Source: Onthophagus taurus
Lineage: Eukaryota > Arthropoda > Insecta > Coleoptera > Scarabaeidae
DNA length: 64,000 bases
Direction of reading: 5' to 3'
Assembly: GCF_036711975.1 (NCBI RefSeq)
Contig: NC_091976.1
Coordinates: 23,064,001-23,128,000, forward strand
In this document: positions 12,035 through 22,772 of the stretch, one piece after another
Layout of the letters: the number at the start of each line of letters is the position of its first letter
Numbering within the stretch: position 1 is the first letter of the stretch
Notes under the pieces: generated by a model
What the model was told of the DNA's origin: nothing
The model's database searches: none
Seen by the model: the letters and a program-made list of their open reading frames with translations, nothing else
Translations under genes and position numbers: made by a program

Positions 12035-13198
12035 CAGGGTGTTTCGGTGACTCGGGGAACAAATGTAACCACATATACTAGAGTGAAAATGATGACGATT
12101 CATGTAAAAAAAAATTTGTAAAAGTCCTCAAATTGCAAAGATACAGGCCATCAAAGTTATGAAATTTTAACACATTTTTGTAAATATCTTAAACACTATT
12201 TATGGTAAAGCGTTGAAATTTGGTACAGCGTAAACTAACATCACGTAAAATCATTAGGCAATTTTTGAGATGGATCGGTACGCGGGAACAATGCTATACA
12301 GGCTGTTCGTAAAGTGTGTTTGCTCAGAACTTTTTTATTCTATCATAACGCTACATTTATTTTTGCATTTTCTAATAGTAAATTTAGTTTAGAAACTTTT
12401 ATCACTCTTGGAGAATATTGATAAAAACCACCGTTTCCGTATTAAATGCAAAAATGTTAGGCTCCGAATAAATAAATAATTTGAATTAGCAATGACAAGT
12501 GAAAATCGAACTGAGCTGTCATAACTATTATGTGTGCAACATGTCCAAGTGTAGATTTAGCTAAATCACATTTTTAATTTGTTTTAGTTGGTTTAATAAA
12601 AGAATCCAAAAACAATAAATTAAAAATCAATAAAAAATAAACAAAAAACCAACAACACTAACAGGAATAATAAAAAAAGTACATAAAATAACAAGACAAG
12701 TAATAAAAAATACTAAAGGTGTTCAAAAACTTACATTTCTTTTTTTTAGTAATAGCACTATTGAAATCGGAACCCAACATTTTTGGATTTAACACGAAAA
12801 CGGTGATTTTTATCAATATTATCTAAGAGTAATAAAAGTTTCTAAACTAAATTTACTATTAGAAACTGCAAAAATAAATGTAGGGTTATGAAACAATAAA
12901 AAAGTTCTGAGCAAACAAACTTTAGGAACAGCCGGTAAGCATTGTTCCCGCGGACCGATCCAACTCATAAATTGCCTAACAATTTTACACGACATTGATT
13001 TATACTGTACCAAATTTCAGCGCTTTACTGTAAATAGTGTTTAAGATATTTGGAAAAATGTGTTAAAATTTCCTAACTTTGATGGCCTGTATCTTTGAAA
13101 TTTGAAGACTATTACTATTTTTTTTTTACATGAATCGTCATCATTTTCACTCTAGTATATGTGGTTAAATTTATTCCCCGAGTCACCGAAACATCCTG
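12035..13198. mobile_element. Foldback (long inverted-repeat) Tc1/mariner-type MITE, 1164 bp
   Basis: The left arm (12035 to about 12475) and right arm (about 12760-13198) are inverted copies of one another over about 440 bp. Terminal text is CAGGGTGTTTCGGTGACTCG on the left and the complement of CAGGATGTTTCGGTGACTCG on the right. Both ends are flanked by TA (12033-12034 and 13199-13200), the Tc1/mariner target duplication. Inside each arm, about 260 bp in, a second terminus-like sequence TATACAGGCTGTTCGTAAAG (12295, complement near 12930) suggests a nested or composite arm. The centre (about 12480-12755) is A-rich with no ORF. It splits a minus-strand LINE. Confidence 0.85.
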
Positions 13199-13600
13199 TA
13201 TAATTGAATTTTGTGCCATCATTCTTCTTCTTATTTCCTCATTTCCTTAGTAATGTCCACTGTATGACCGAACTGTATTAGTTAAGTTACTGTTTTAGAT
13301 ACTCATTGTTGAAGTATACATATATATTTTGTATGACGTCTGTCCAAAAACTTTTTTTTGACATATAAATAAACATTAAACATTAAACATTTTCAACTCG
13401 GTCCAGCATCTTCTCCAAAACATCATCTCTGCTTCTAGCAGTCTTTGAGTTGTGTCTTTGTCTCTCATCCACACTTCTGACCTATACGTCATTAATGGGT
13501 CTATAATGGCCCTAAAAATATTTTTCTTTATTTGTATCATTAGGTTGTTATTCCACAGAATTGAATGCATTGCCTTTATCGCTTTTTTTTCCTCTGCCAA
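13199..13600 (-). pseudogene. LINE RT C-terminal region, right half of a split LINE
   Basis: The minus strand reads KAIKAMHSILWNNNLMIQIK, FRAIIDPLMTYRSEVW and LLEAEMMFWRRCW, the familiar RT thumb and C-terminal domain of RTE-like LINEs, then decays and ends RRRMMAQNSI at the foldback boundary. The DTINEKQ block on the far side (12034 downward) is the expected continuation, apart from a one-base frame slip. Confidence 0.7.
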
Positions 13601-14279
13601 CTTTTCTCATTACATCTTTATTCTCCTTTCCAACCCCATTTATTGTATTTTTTTTCTAGTTCATTTAACATATACCTCATATCCTCTTTGTGCTCTGCAA
13701 AAACTGTGTATGTGGCTGTCTCCTACCCATATTTCCATCGGGTTGCATTTCCTTTTCGCATGTTTTAGGATTGAGTGGATATAGATACTTTATATTTTAT
13801 TAAAATAAAGTTCTAAATATAACAATTTTAACTCATTTAAATTTAAATTTTAGTTTAAATTTTGATCGAAACTTTATTACACTAAAACGTTTCGGAACTG
13901 TATTGAAAATTCAATTTGTGCAAACTCCATAGCTCTTCTCTCCATTAAAGAGAACGAAACCCGACGCTGTTGCCATAGACACGGGTCGCATTCGAAACTC
14001 CCCGGGTATTTTACGTGCTTAACGACCGACCCGGAGGGCTTTATAAGCTCTTCAAAAGCTCTCCACGCTTATTCCTCTATGTTCTGCACTCCTCTATTTC
14101 TTTTTAATTGCATAGATTTTTAATTTTCTTCTTTTTAAGATACTTTAATAAATATTCTAAGAGATTATATTGTTTTGTTGCGTTTTTAATTAAAACAATA
14201 TTTATTTATTAATGATTTTTATGGTAATTAATTAATTTTAGTTTGAAAAAGTTTTCGAATTGATTCATAGTTTTTATCT
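13601..14279. other. Non-coding; GC-richer islet before the tRNA
   Basis: No gene recognised. 13930-14080 is markedly GC-richer than its surroundings (CCCGACGCTGTTGCC, ACTCCCCGGGTATTTTACG, GACCGACCCGG) and could be regulatory. No ORF is supported. Confidence 0.35.
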
Positions 14280-14353
14280 GGTTTCGTAGTGTAGTCGGTT
14301 ATCACGTCTGCTTTACACGCAGAAGGTCCCCGGTTCAAACCCGGGCGGAACCA
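14280..14353 (+). tRNA. tRNA-Val, anticodon TAC
   Basis: All arms can be drawn. The acceptor GGTTTCG (14280-14286) pairs with CGGAACC (14346-14352) with one G-T pair, followed by discriminator A at 14353. The D arm is GTG...CAC. The anticodon stem TCTGC/GCAGA encloses loop TTTACAC, giving anticodon TAC at 14314-14316, which reads valine codon GTA. The T arm is CCCGG-TTCAAAC-CCGGG. The A box (TAGTGTAGTCGG) and B box (GGTTCAAACC) are intact, there is no intron, and a poly-T terminator follows from about 14357. It appears functional. Confidence 0.96.
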
Positions 14354-14444
14354 ATCTTTTTTTTTTTCTCTTTTCATTTATTTATTAATAATATTAATTT
14401 ATTCAAACCAAACCCAAATGTATCCTAATTATACCTTTTAACAG

Positions 14445-14561
14445 GAAGTATATCAAAACGAATTAAGTAAATCGGAAACGGATCTAAACGATATGGTATC
14501 TCGTTTTAAAATCGAGTTCACGACCGAACACTGTTGGAGTCATTTGTCGTGTCGTTTTTAA
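14445..14561 (+). CDS. Candidate terminal coding exon, product unknown
   Basis: After the acceptor CCTTTTAACAG, 38 codons run open in phase 0 and end in TAA at 14559-14561. The text reads EVYQNELSKSETDLNDMVSR, then FKIEFTTEHCWSHLSCRF. Codon use is mixed and not like the A/T background, with two cysteines in a C-x5-C arrangement near the end. It is phase-compatible with the signal-peptide exon at 2996-3115, but joining them is only a guess. I recognise no family, and a chance ORF or conserved non-coding DNA is possible. Confidence 0.25.
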   Translation, partial: EVYQNELSKSETDLNDMVSRFKIEFTTEHCWSHLSCRF

Positions 14562-15341
14562 CCTCGTTTTGAACCTATTCGCCTTTTCCTTTAACATAAA
14601 TCTCGTATACACGTTCATTATTTACTTTACACGTCCTTTAGTTTGAAACCAAACCCTATGATCTATTCATACTTCCTATTTTTTTTACTTTCTTGAACCG
14701 TGAAAGGAATGCGATTCAGCGGTTTTAATACATCCGGCTATTAAAAAGGTAAACTTTGTTTATTACAACTCGGATTGTTTTTGTTGAAAATATGTTAATT
14801 CCGATTTCTTGGAATAAATTATTATTTTTTTGCTATTTGATTGATTAGGTTTTTTATGAAAAATTGAATGCGAATCGGCCGTGAAACTGAGAGGAGATTT
14901 TTATTGCTCTTTACCTTTGGGATCGATATAACGTTCAAACCGTCCAATTTAGCCAACGCTGTGAAGCGTCTGGTCCAGCTATGGACTTAATTGGATTTCC
15001 GGTTAATTGAAAGCGGAAAATGTCGGTAAATGGAACTGTTAGTGACTCTAATTTAGTCAACTAAAACTAATTTTAAATAGAAATATCGAGTGATCACATT
15101 TTGGGAAGAAAATTCCTTTTTGATGACCAATAGAATAGACACAAAAAAAGGTGATAAGAACCAAATCAACTTTTATCAAAAAAAACTTTACGCTTTATTT
15201 CTCTATATTTCAGCCAAGTATTTTATGGATTGTATACCGAAAAATATAATCCGACGTTGTTATTTGATGTTTTCTGAATGTAATTGATATTACATTACTT
15301 CGTTGAATATAACAACACTTTGTGATGTTGTTCTGAAAATA
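14562..15341. other. Non-coding stretch
   Basis: No gene or repeat recognised. 14870-15050 is slightly GC-richer. Confidence 0.35.
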
Positions 15342-16064
15342 ACACAGATCTGCAAATTTTTGTTGTCTACAGAGAGTCATTTCCGAAGTAATTTTCTGCT
15401 TAAACACGTCAGGATTTTGAGATATCTGAGGTTATGACAAAAAAAATTGGATTTTTTGGCTACTTTTGAAATTATGTACAATATTTTTTGCTGTATTTTA
15501 TCGTGAACTTGAACACTGAACGCAGTATGAGTACCAGCCGCCGTACTCATTGTTCATTCCTTACACTTAAAAGAATCAAAAAAACCATAATGGTTTTCTG
15601 ACAATTTAGGTGATGTTAGTGAAAAACATTTCAAATTTCCATCTGGATGTACAAGAAATGGAAAGATGGTATCAGGAAAAATGGTCCACAACTATACAAG
15701 CTGACTTTGCTGGTCACTTCAATGTTATGAGACACATGCTCAATGCAAGAGGCAATCTGGCACAAGATCTATGAAACTCAAGCAAAAAAGATTCCATAAA
15801 AGTTAAATGAAGTTAAATTGTACAACACCGCTCGAGAGCTCATTTTAAAGGGTAAAGATAGTACTATATGATGCAGTAGATAGAATAGTATAGAATAGTC
15901 ACCAAAATAATATTGTGTGTCTCACACATAACTTCAAAAGCAGCAAATCCTGACATGATAGTCCATTTCTGAGCTCGAAATCTGATTCCACGCAGAAAAT
16001 TATGTACTTCGGAAAAAATCGTCAGCCATCCAGCATCAACAACCCCTTTTTTGCAGATCTGAGT
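15342..16064. mobile_element. Unclassified long-TIR transposon, internally deleted copy
   Basis: It starts ACACAGATCTGCAAATTTTT and ends with the complement of ACTCAGATCTGCAAAAAA. The two ends continue as inverted repeats for well over 100 bp (CGAAGTAATTTTCTG and TCAGGATTTTGAGATATCTG near the left; their complements near 15950-16020). The interior near 15660-15800 keeps the C-terminal coding tail seen in the fuller copy at 30888-32384: WSTTIQAD, then a CWSLQ-type block in a shifted frame, and a lysine-rich end before TAA. Most of the coding region is lost. No clear target duplication was identified. Confidence 0.65.
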
Positions 16065-17519
16065 AATTATTGTAAACCGAATTACGCTAACTACGATTTA
16101 GGTAATTACTAAATGCCAGCTGGGTGCAAGAAGTCTTGAGGTTTAACACTTCACATTTAATCTCTTCCTCATAGATAGCAATGCTTATATCGGTGGTCCA
16201 GACATTCCTCGCGTTCTCCGTCGTTTGATATCATTTAGAGTTTATTGCGCACGCAACATGCTACACAGTGTCGAGTTCTAATTTTGAGAAAAGTGTAATC
16301 GCGAGGTGTCACAGAAATGGCTGATCCTTAAGGAGTACAACTACTGAGTTAAATTATCGAAGTTTCGATAGGTATTGTTGTTTTCATCTGTAATAAAGCA
16401 CATTTACTCCATTTTCATGGTCGTGTTACTGCTCATAAGTCTTTGATCACTAAATCTAATCGAACTGCTCTTCTAATGTTGTGCAAAATACATCTGGAGC
16501 GACAAATCAAGTTTTATGCTCCACCGTTCGGTTGATAGGTTGACAGACAACTTCCTGCCCGTATACATTCTTCATTGGAAACACCTTGTTTAGATAATTT
16601 GTTAAGAGAAGATAATTGTTTCCTACGTTATAGCAGTTTCAAGGAAGAGACATATAGGACGATAACGCTAGCTGTCACATTGCAAGGTCCACCATCGATT
16701 AGTATACTGATCAACATTATCAAGAATCTCTGGAATTAATTAAATCGTCGAGTTAAGAGATCTAAAATCGATTAAAGAAGTTATGTGGCTTGTCCAAGCC
16801 GAATAGAAGAAAATACCAGCTTTTGCTGGTATTTTCTTGGTATAACCTTGGTATAACCTGAGCTGAGGTTATAATTGCCGCAATATTACATGTATCTGTT
16901 TATTCGCAGATAAGCTATGAAGTCTTATTTCCAATTGATTATGGATGTAGACGCTACTAATTTTATTACTTGATATCTACTACATGTAATGAATATTGAA
17001 GATTTTAATTGTAGTGTTTCGGCTGCAGATCACAAAGATTTGTAATCATGTTGTGGAAATAATTGTTATCAACCGAGGTTACAAACATCTATTTTTAGTG
17101 GCCTGGATCAAATTATGTCTTCTGAGTTCAATAATTTAGGTTTTAGGATTTTTTAGCTTTTAGTATCTTCCTTTCAGGTAACAAATAATTATTATAGTCT
17201 GGGTAAAGAGACGCCACGATCGTTTGCGACAGAGGCTATGATGAAGACTTCAATTGTAGCTGCTCCGATTTCGACTGTAATATCTTCTTTGCAAATAGCA
17301 ACGTTTCGTGAACTTATTATGAAAATAATTATTATAAACTGATGTCACGAAGTGATTTTCTGCTAGTCTAGGGAAAAAGTCACAGCAAAAGCTTATGGGC
17401 GGGGGTATAATCAGCATTGTCAGTTTCAATTGTAGTATCTCATCCGTAATATAATAAGCCCGATATTGTATCCATTCTAAAGACAAGTCGGGTCTAATGG
17501 CAATTTCATTAACTTTGAT
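16065..17519. other. Decayed sequence with hairpins, no gene
   Basis: Apart from the hairpins at 16807-16880, no feature is supported. Parts near 17000-17150 could be decayed LINE endonuclease, but the frames are too broken to call. Confidence 0.3.
16807..16838. repeat. Perfect 14-bp inverted repeat with TTTT loop
   Basis: The left arm 16807-16820 (AAGAAAATACCAGC) and right arm 16825-16838 are exact complements around TTTT. A second smaller palindrome follows at about 16851-16872 (TATAACCT, 6-nt loop, AGGTTATA), preceded by the direct repeat TTGGTATAACC. No associated gene was seen. Confidence 0.85.
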
Positions 17520-18010
17520 CATAATATTGAGTAGCCATTATTCTACTCTCGTCACCGCGACCTATAAGATCTATTGTATCTTAAACCCTCCAAAGGTTTA
17601 GGGCAAATGCAGGTTCTTGAGACTTTACAGAAAATTTTGTGTCTTATCTCTCAGGTTACCGATAGAGTAGGCATTAGTCAGCGACATGTGCTAATCTAAG
17701 GAAGTTCTTTCCAGCGTAAAGCTACAGTTTTAAGTGGCTTTTTTTGTTGTCCACAACCGGGTTGGGGTTAAATAAACAGCGTCCTCGCTGCCTCTTTGGC
17801 CAGCTTGTCCGCCTTTTCTTTGCATTCAATGTCATTGTGATCTGGAACCCACCATATAGTAACATCATTGCCCTTGGCGAGTTCTCTCAGGTTGCCGGTA
17901 GATTCTTATCAGTGAGTGAGAGTAGGTATCAGTCAACGACATGTTCTAATCTGTCTATTGTCTATAGTGCATCTTGTCTAAGCTATAACGAATTGAGAGA
18001 TTTACAGCAT
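17520..18010 (-). pseudogene. LINE RNase H domain relic (Jockey/R1-like)
   Basis: The minus strand reads KGNDVTIWWVPDHNDIEC, then KEKADKLAKEAART and a stop near 17775. This is the RNase H block (WVPGH..I..NE.AD.LA type) of insect Jockey/I/R1-like LINEs. The following text, about 17770 to 17540, matches the LINE tail at 24720-24270, including the complements of CAACCGGGTTGGGGT and TAAGATCTATTGTA. Confidence 0.6.
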
Positions 18011-20189
18011 TCGGAACAAGACACCCATATACAACAAAAGTGAACAAAATTCATTGTTGATTCAATTGAGGACATGGTTGAATGATAATGACATGACGAT
18101 AATAAAGTTGGAAATCATTTTTTGTTTTTTATCAAAATCATATACGTGGTGAATAGTATTTTATCCCTACGAAATGAAAAGTTAAAAAATTGATTCTCAT
18201 TGTATAGAGTTGTTTATTTGGCGTGTTTCTTGGATATTAATCGGATAAAACCAGTATTTAGATAGCCCAAGATGCGTTCTTTTTTTCAAATTGGTAAATC
18301 ATTTATAATGGCTTCTATAACTGCATCCGGACTTGAAGTTTGATAATTTTGAAGTGTATGAATAAGTATATGGGCAACGTTATTCGTTATTTGTTGATGC
18401 TCATCATATCGACAGCACAACCAGTTATCTCAAAAGATAGCGGAGATATCGGCAAATAAAAGTAGGTGAAAAAACATCTATCTAAATCTGGATTTGAGTC
18501 TGCCATAACCTTCGTTTTTTAGAACCAACCCAACCCATGCAGATTCTTCGTATTAAAGTACATTAATTCATATACAACACATTAGTTTTGAAGGATTGAC
18601 GAGTACTTGGATAGGTCTTCGTGGCTACTACCCATTTTGAGCGTGTGTCGTCTTCAAATTAGATATGTACGATATAAAAATTAGTACCTTGCTCCATTCC
18701 CAAAGTTTTTTCATAGCAAATGTAATACATAAGAAAAGCGTAACATAATTATGGACTCTTATTTCAATAATCACAACCAATCATTTACGCCAATCTTTCT
18801 GAAAGACAAAGTGTTGTATGAATATATGTTGATAGTTGTAGCAAAATTACAGGGAAGTATGATGTCTTTGCAATTTGCATTTCATAATCAAAAGTAAGCA
18901 AAATCAGCTATATTACTTGTATTAATGCTCAAGGGCTTTTTATATCTACAAAAACATAAAACCATTCTTTGAACATTGTTTAGAGTTGGTGTTTGAGTAC
19001 AATGATGTTACCTCTATAACGACTGGATTATATCTATTTAATTTTATCATCCAGAGACAACACATTAATAGATACCGTTAATAATAATCGTAACACAACA
19101 TTAGAAAGAAAAACCACATATTGTATAAAGATGAGCTAAGTGATAAAATTCTACTTGCAGTCACGTAATAAAATAAAATTACGTATTTTGTGGTTAATAT
19201 TTTTTTAAATTAACAATATCTACAACCTGTTCACCTTAAACATGCTTGAAATGAATCATTTTGTTTCAATTAAAAAATGAAATTAACGTTCCAGACAACT
19301 ATCAACTTAATCAGTCATTCGATTCAATTCAATCATCGATTTTCTAATTGGATATTAATTTATTAAAGTTTTGTACATAGAACACGGACGTTAGACCTAA
19401 ATAATTTACATAAATGAACTAAAAAAAAATGTTAATAGTAAGATTGTTCGTGGTGTCACTTGGAGTGAATGTCAAGGATGGAGAAAAATCACACGATTAC
19501 AAGTTATCAAACGATAGGTATCATGGATACTAAAATGGGTTGGGCTCGTTGTATAAAACCTTTAAAACATTTTTTTTTTATTTTCTCGTGTGGCACACTC
19601 TCTTTCTGTCCGGATATTGTTCGGTTATTCGTTTCAAAGTTCAGATACAGTAGGAGAATAAGTAATACCTTTAAGAAAATTGTAAATTCAAATAAGAAAG
19701 AGACTTAGGCTACAAATAGATCTTGCAACAATTTATTTTCATTCATACTAATTTATGTCCTTATTTCCACAAATTATACGTTTTAAATGGAAATCTTTTA
19801 AACACTATATTCTTTTAACAATTTTTATCGCCAATAAACACACCTAATTTATTGTGATATTTTTTTTTAATTTATTTAAATTCAATACACTTCATTATAA
19901 AGCGATTTACAACTACTCATTCATTAGTATTTTATTAACATCGAATACGCCTTAATTGCCCTTACATCAATTCACATTTAAATCAACTTCTAACTAAACA
20001 TTCTAAATCAACATTTAATTCTAAAACACAAAATTTAAATGCAATCAATACACTTTAAAAGGAAAGCCATAAAAATGCCCTACGCAAAGAATAAAATTCC
20101 CTTAAAACGTACCATTTTAAGAATGTCTTGAAATCGTTCTTAAATCAATGACATTTTCGGCCACTTGAAGAAATTTGGGGTAATTTTTT
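18011..20189. other. AT-rich non-coding stretch
   Basis: No gene, RNA or repeat recognised on either strand. Confidence 0.4.
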
Positions 20190-20345
20190 TTAAAAGAAAA
20201 TGCACGTTAATGACGAGATGAATCTTTTGTAGCCAAGGGTTGACGCTGAACGACTGGGCCGGAGGGCTGCTGCTCTGGAAGATGCCCCGCGAGCCCCCTC
20301 GAAACCCCGGTGACAACTGTTGAACGCGCACGCTCACACCAGAAA
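20190..20345 (-). other. GC-rich islet, possible exon or promoter
   Basis: An isolated GC-rich block in AT-rich surroundings. The minus strand reads VSVRVQQLSPGFRGGSRG, then SSPPAQSFSVNPWLQKIH without a stop, and continues to a stop near 20140. There is no ATG, and neither end has a clear splice signal. It may be an orphan exon or a regulatory CpG-like patch; no function is assigned. Confidence 0.25.
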
Positions 20346-21000
20346 TCAGTTAAATATTATTATTAGATTACGATGATTTTCAATAGGAGTAAATCTAATT
20401 GAGTGGAAAATTCGAAAAATTAATTTTAAAAAGTTATTTTTGGCGAACTTTTTATTACAATCATAAAATTTTTACGATTTTGTATGTCAAAAGCCAAAAT
20501 TTAAATCGATTTAACAATCGTATAAATATAAATATAAATCAAATGAATTTTTATAGTGGGTGTATATTAAGATTAATTTAAAAAAGGAATTTTTCTTTGT
20601 TCTTTAATCGTTCTTGTCGTGACATTAGATAGAGAGCTGATTAATATTTATTTGAAGCTTATACATAATTACACTTGCTCGACACACGATTCATTCATAT
20701 TCAATTTTGTCTACACCGTTAAAATATGAAAGGATCGTATATCAAAGATAACGATTTTTGTTGCAATTATGTTAATATATACCGTTTCAAATAATATTAA
20801 AATAATTAGTCTTATACTGAGTGTTTTTCTAACTGTAAGTCATGTTATACCGTGTTAATGCATTAAACACACATGATTGAAATGCAAATCCTAACACAAC
20901 TTTACTAATAAGTAATGAGCAAAATCAAAATCGGAAAAGTTTTGTCCAAATAACATCAGAAATGAACACTTAAAATATGAAGGGATACCGCTAACTCACC
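20346..21000. other. AT-rich non-coding stretch
   Basis: No gene or repeat recognised. Confidence 0.4.
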
Positions 21001-22630
21001 TAACAATATCCTCACCACCAGGCAAGTGCCAAAGGATTGGAAGCAAAATACAAGTATCGTTCTGCACAACAACAGGAAGCTAGATGACCCATCATATCAC
21101 CATAAAGATTTTCACAAAGCTTCTAGCTTACAATATCACCAAACAAGTGTCCGCACGAGAGGAACAACAACCAACACCATTTCTAATAATTCTTGGGGAT
21201 TTGAATATTGATATGATGAACATAACTGATCGAAAGTCTAAGGCATTGCAGGATCTTTTCTGCTCTGTTGGATTGTGTCAAATAGTAGATAAACCGACAC
21301 GTGTAACGCAGTCGTCTTCTACCTTGATTGATTTAATATTGGTGTCCGACGTCAATATGGTTGAGGAGGTTGGCGTCCTGGAGGAGGCTAGGATTTCTGA
21401 TCACTTTTTAATTTATGGTAAATTGAAGTTAAAGTCTCCGCCAAGAGCGCCCATAGTCAGGACCATTCGCTGTTTCGGTGATTTTCAGTATGACAGATTC
21501 ATAGAGGATCTGTACAAGATTCTATTCTTCTGTATTTTTGATATGCCAGATGTCGACACTAAAGTAAATTTCTTAAGCAGCGCCATACTTAGTGTTCTGA
21601 AGGTGCATTGTCCACGAAGAATCTGTAAATTTGTAAAACTCCAGTCACCATGGATTACTGACACTGATCCATGCAAGAACTTAAGAGATAAAGTATATCG
21701 TGATTTTAGAGATTATCTAAATTACCACATAAATGGATTTTTCACAAAGCTATGAGAAAAACAGTTACGGAAGCTATTCGTACAGAATTTATCTTGAATT
21801 ACAAATAGGAAATGTTGACAATAAGTGGACAGCAAAGAGCTGAAGACCTCTATAATCATTATTTAAATAGAGCTATACGTGGGGCTATTTTTGAGTTTAA
21901 TGAGATTGAAGATGTTAGGGTGGATTAGACTGTAAGACGGATAAAGAGTAATACCACAGGTCATGATAAATTAAACATGCAAACTATTAAACTATGTTGC
22001 CCACATATTACACCATATATTAGGCATATTATAAATTGAGCAATTGAGACTAGTCTTTTTCCAGCAGCATGGAAAATATCTTTAATAAATCCCTTTCCCA
22101 AAATTAATAATCCACAGAGGATGACAGATCTAATACTTATTAGTATTCTTCCAGTTCTGTCCAAGGTGTATTGTATCTTATTATCCATATTATGGATAAT
22201 AATATTCTACCCGATCGACAATCTGGCTTTCGTCCGAGTTTCAGCTGCGTTACTGCATTGTTTGATATCGTGGATGATGTGGTGAGAGCGATGGACGGTG
22301 GTAAAGCCACTGTTCTCTGCCTTCTTGACTACTCCAAGGCGTTCGATACCTTAAGTCACAAAATTCTATTGGTAAAGTTGCATCATATTGGTTTGAAGGA
22401 TAAGGCGATTAACATGTTAAACAGCTTTCTAGGCAGTAGGATGCAGTGCGTTGGCTAGGACTTGTGGGGGTTGGTGTACCACAGGGGTCGGTAGTCTCAC
22501 CACTTCTATTTTCAATCTATACATGCGATTTCTATAAATCTATCTCTTTCTGTAAAACACACCAATATGCAGATGACCCACAGTTATATGGGTCTTTTGG
22601 AGAGAACGAGGTGAAGGAGTTACAATCTCC
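21000..22630 (+). pseudogene. CR1/Jockey-like LINE, endonuclease and RT, decayed
   Basis: Plus strand. The endonuclease C-terminal half reads LGDLNIDM (about 21194), DKPTRVTQSSSTLIDLILVS and ISDHFLIYGKLK. A spacer region follows. After stops and frameshifts (21755-22170), RT motifs appear: LPDRQSGFRPSFSC, LLDYSKAFDTLSHKILLVKL (motif A Asp), [20 protein letters not shown] and [13 protein letters not shown] with an intact YADD box at about 22566. The element lacks the endonuclease N-terminus and breaks off after the YADD region, where it joins a sequence repeated at 24909. It is not active. Confidence 0.85.
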
Positions 22631-22772
22631 CACCGTCTACGCTTCCTAAATGATTCCCCCATGAGTTCCGATGCCACTCTTCTGGATATAATTTTGATTT
22701 TTGCTATTACTTTTACGTTTTCGTTTGCCAGCATCTTTCTTATTATGGAACATTCTTTTTTCTACAAAAAGA
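22621..22772. repeat. Dispersed repeat A, copy 1
   Basis: From TACAATCTCCCAC the text matches 24909-25170: GATGCCACTCTTCTGGAT, TTTTTGCTATTACTTTTACG and GGAACATTCTTTTTT. The copy at 24909 carries about 125 extra bases in the middle. It is probably LINE-associated 3' sequence. Confidence 0.7.

Noticed and set aside
17744..18043. Plus-strand 99-codon ORF
   Set aside because: The minus strand of the same segment encodes an RNase H block of a LINE (WWVPDHNDIE, KADKLAKEAA).
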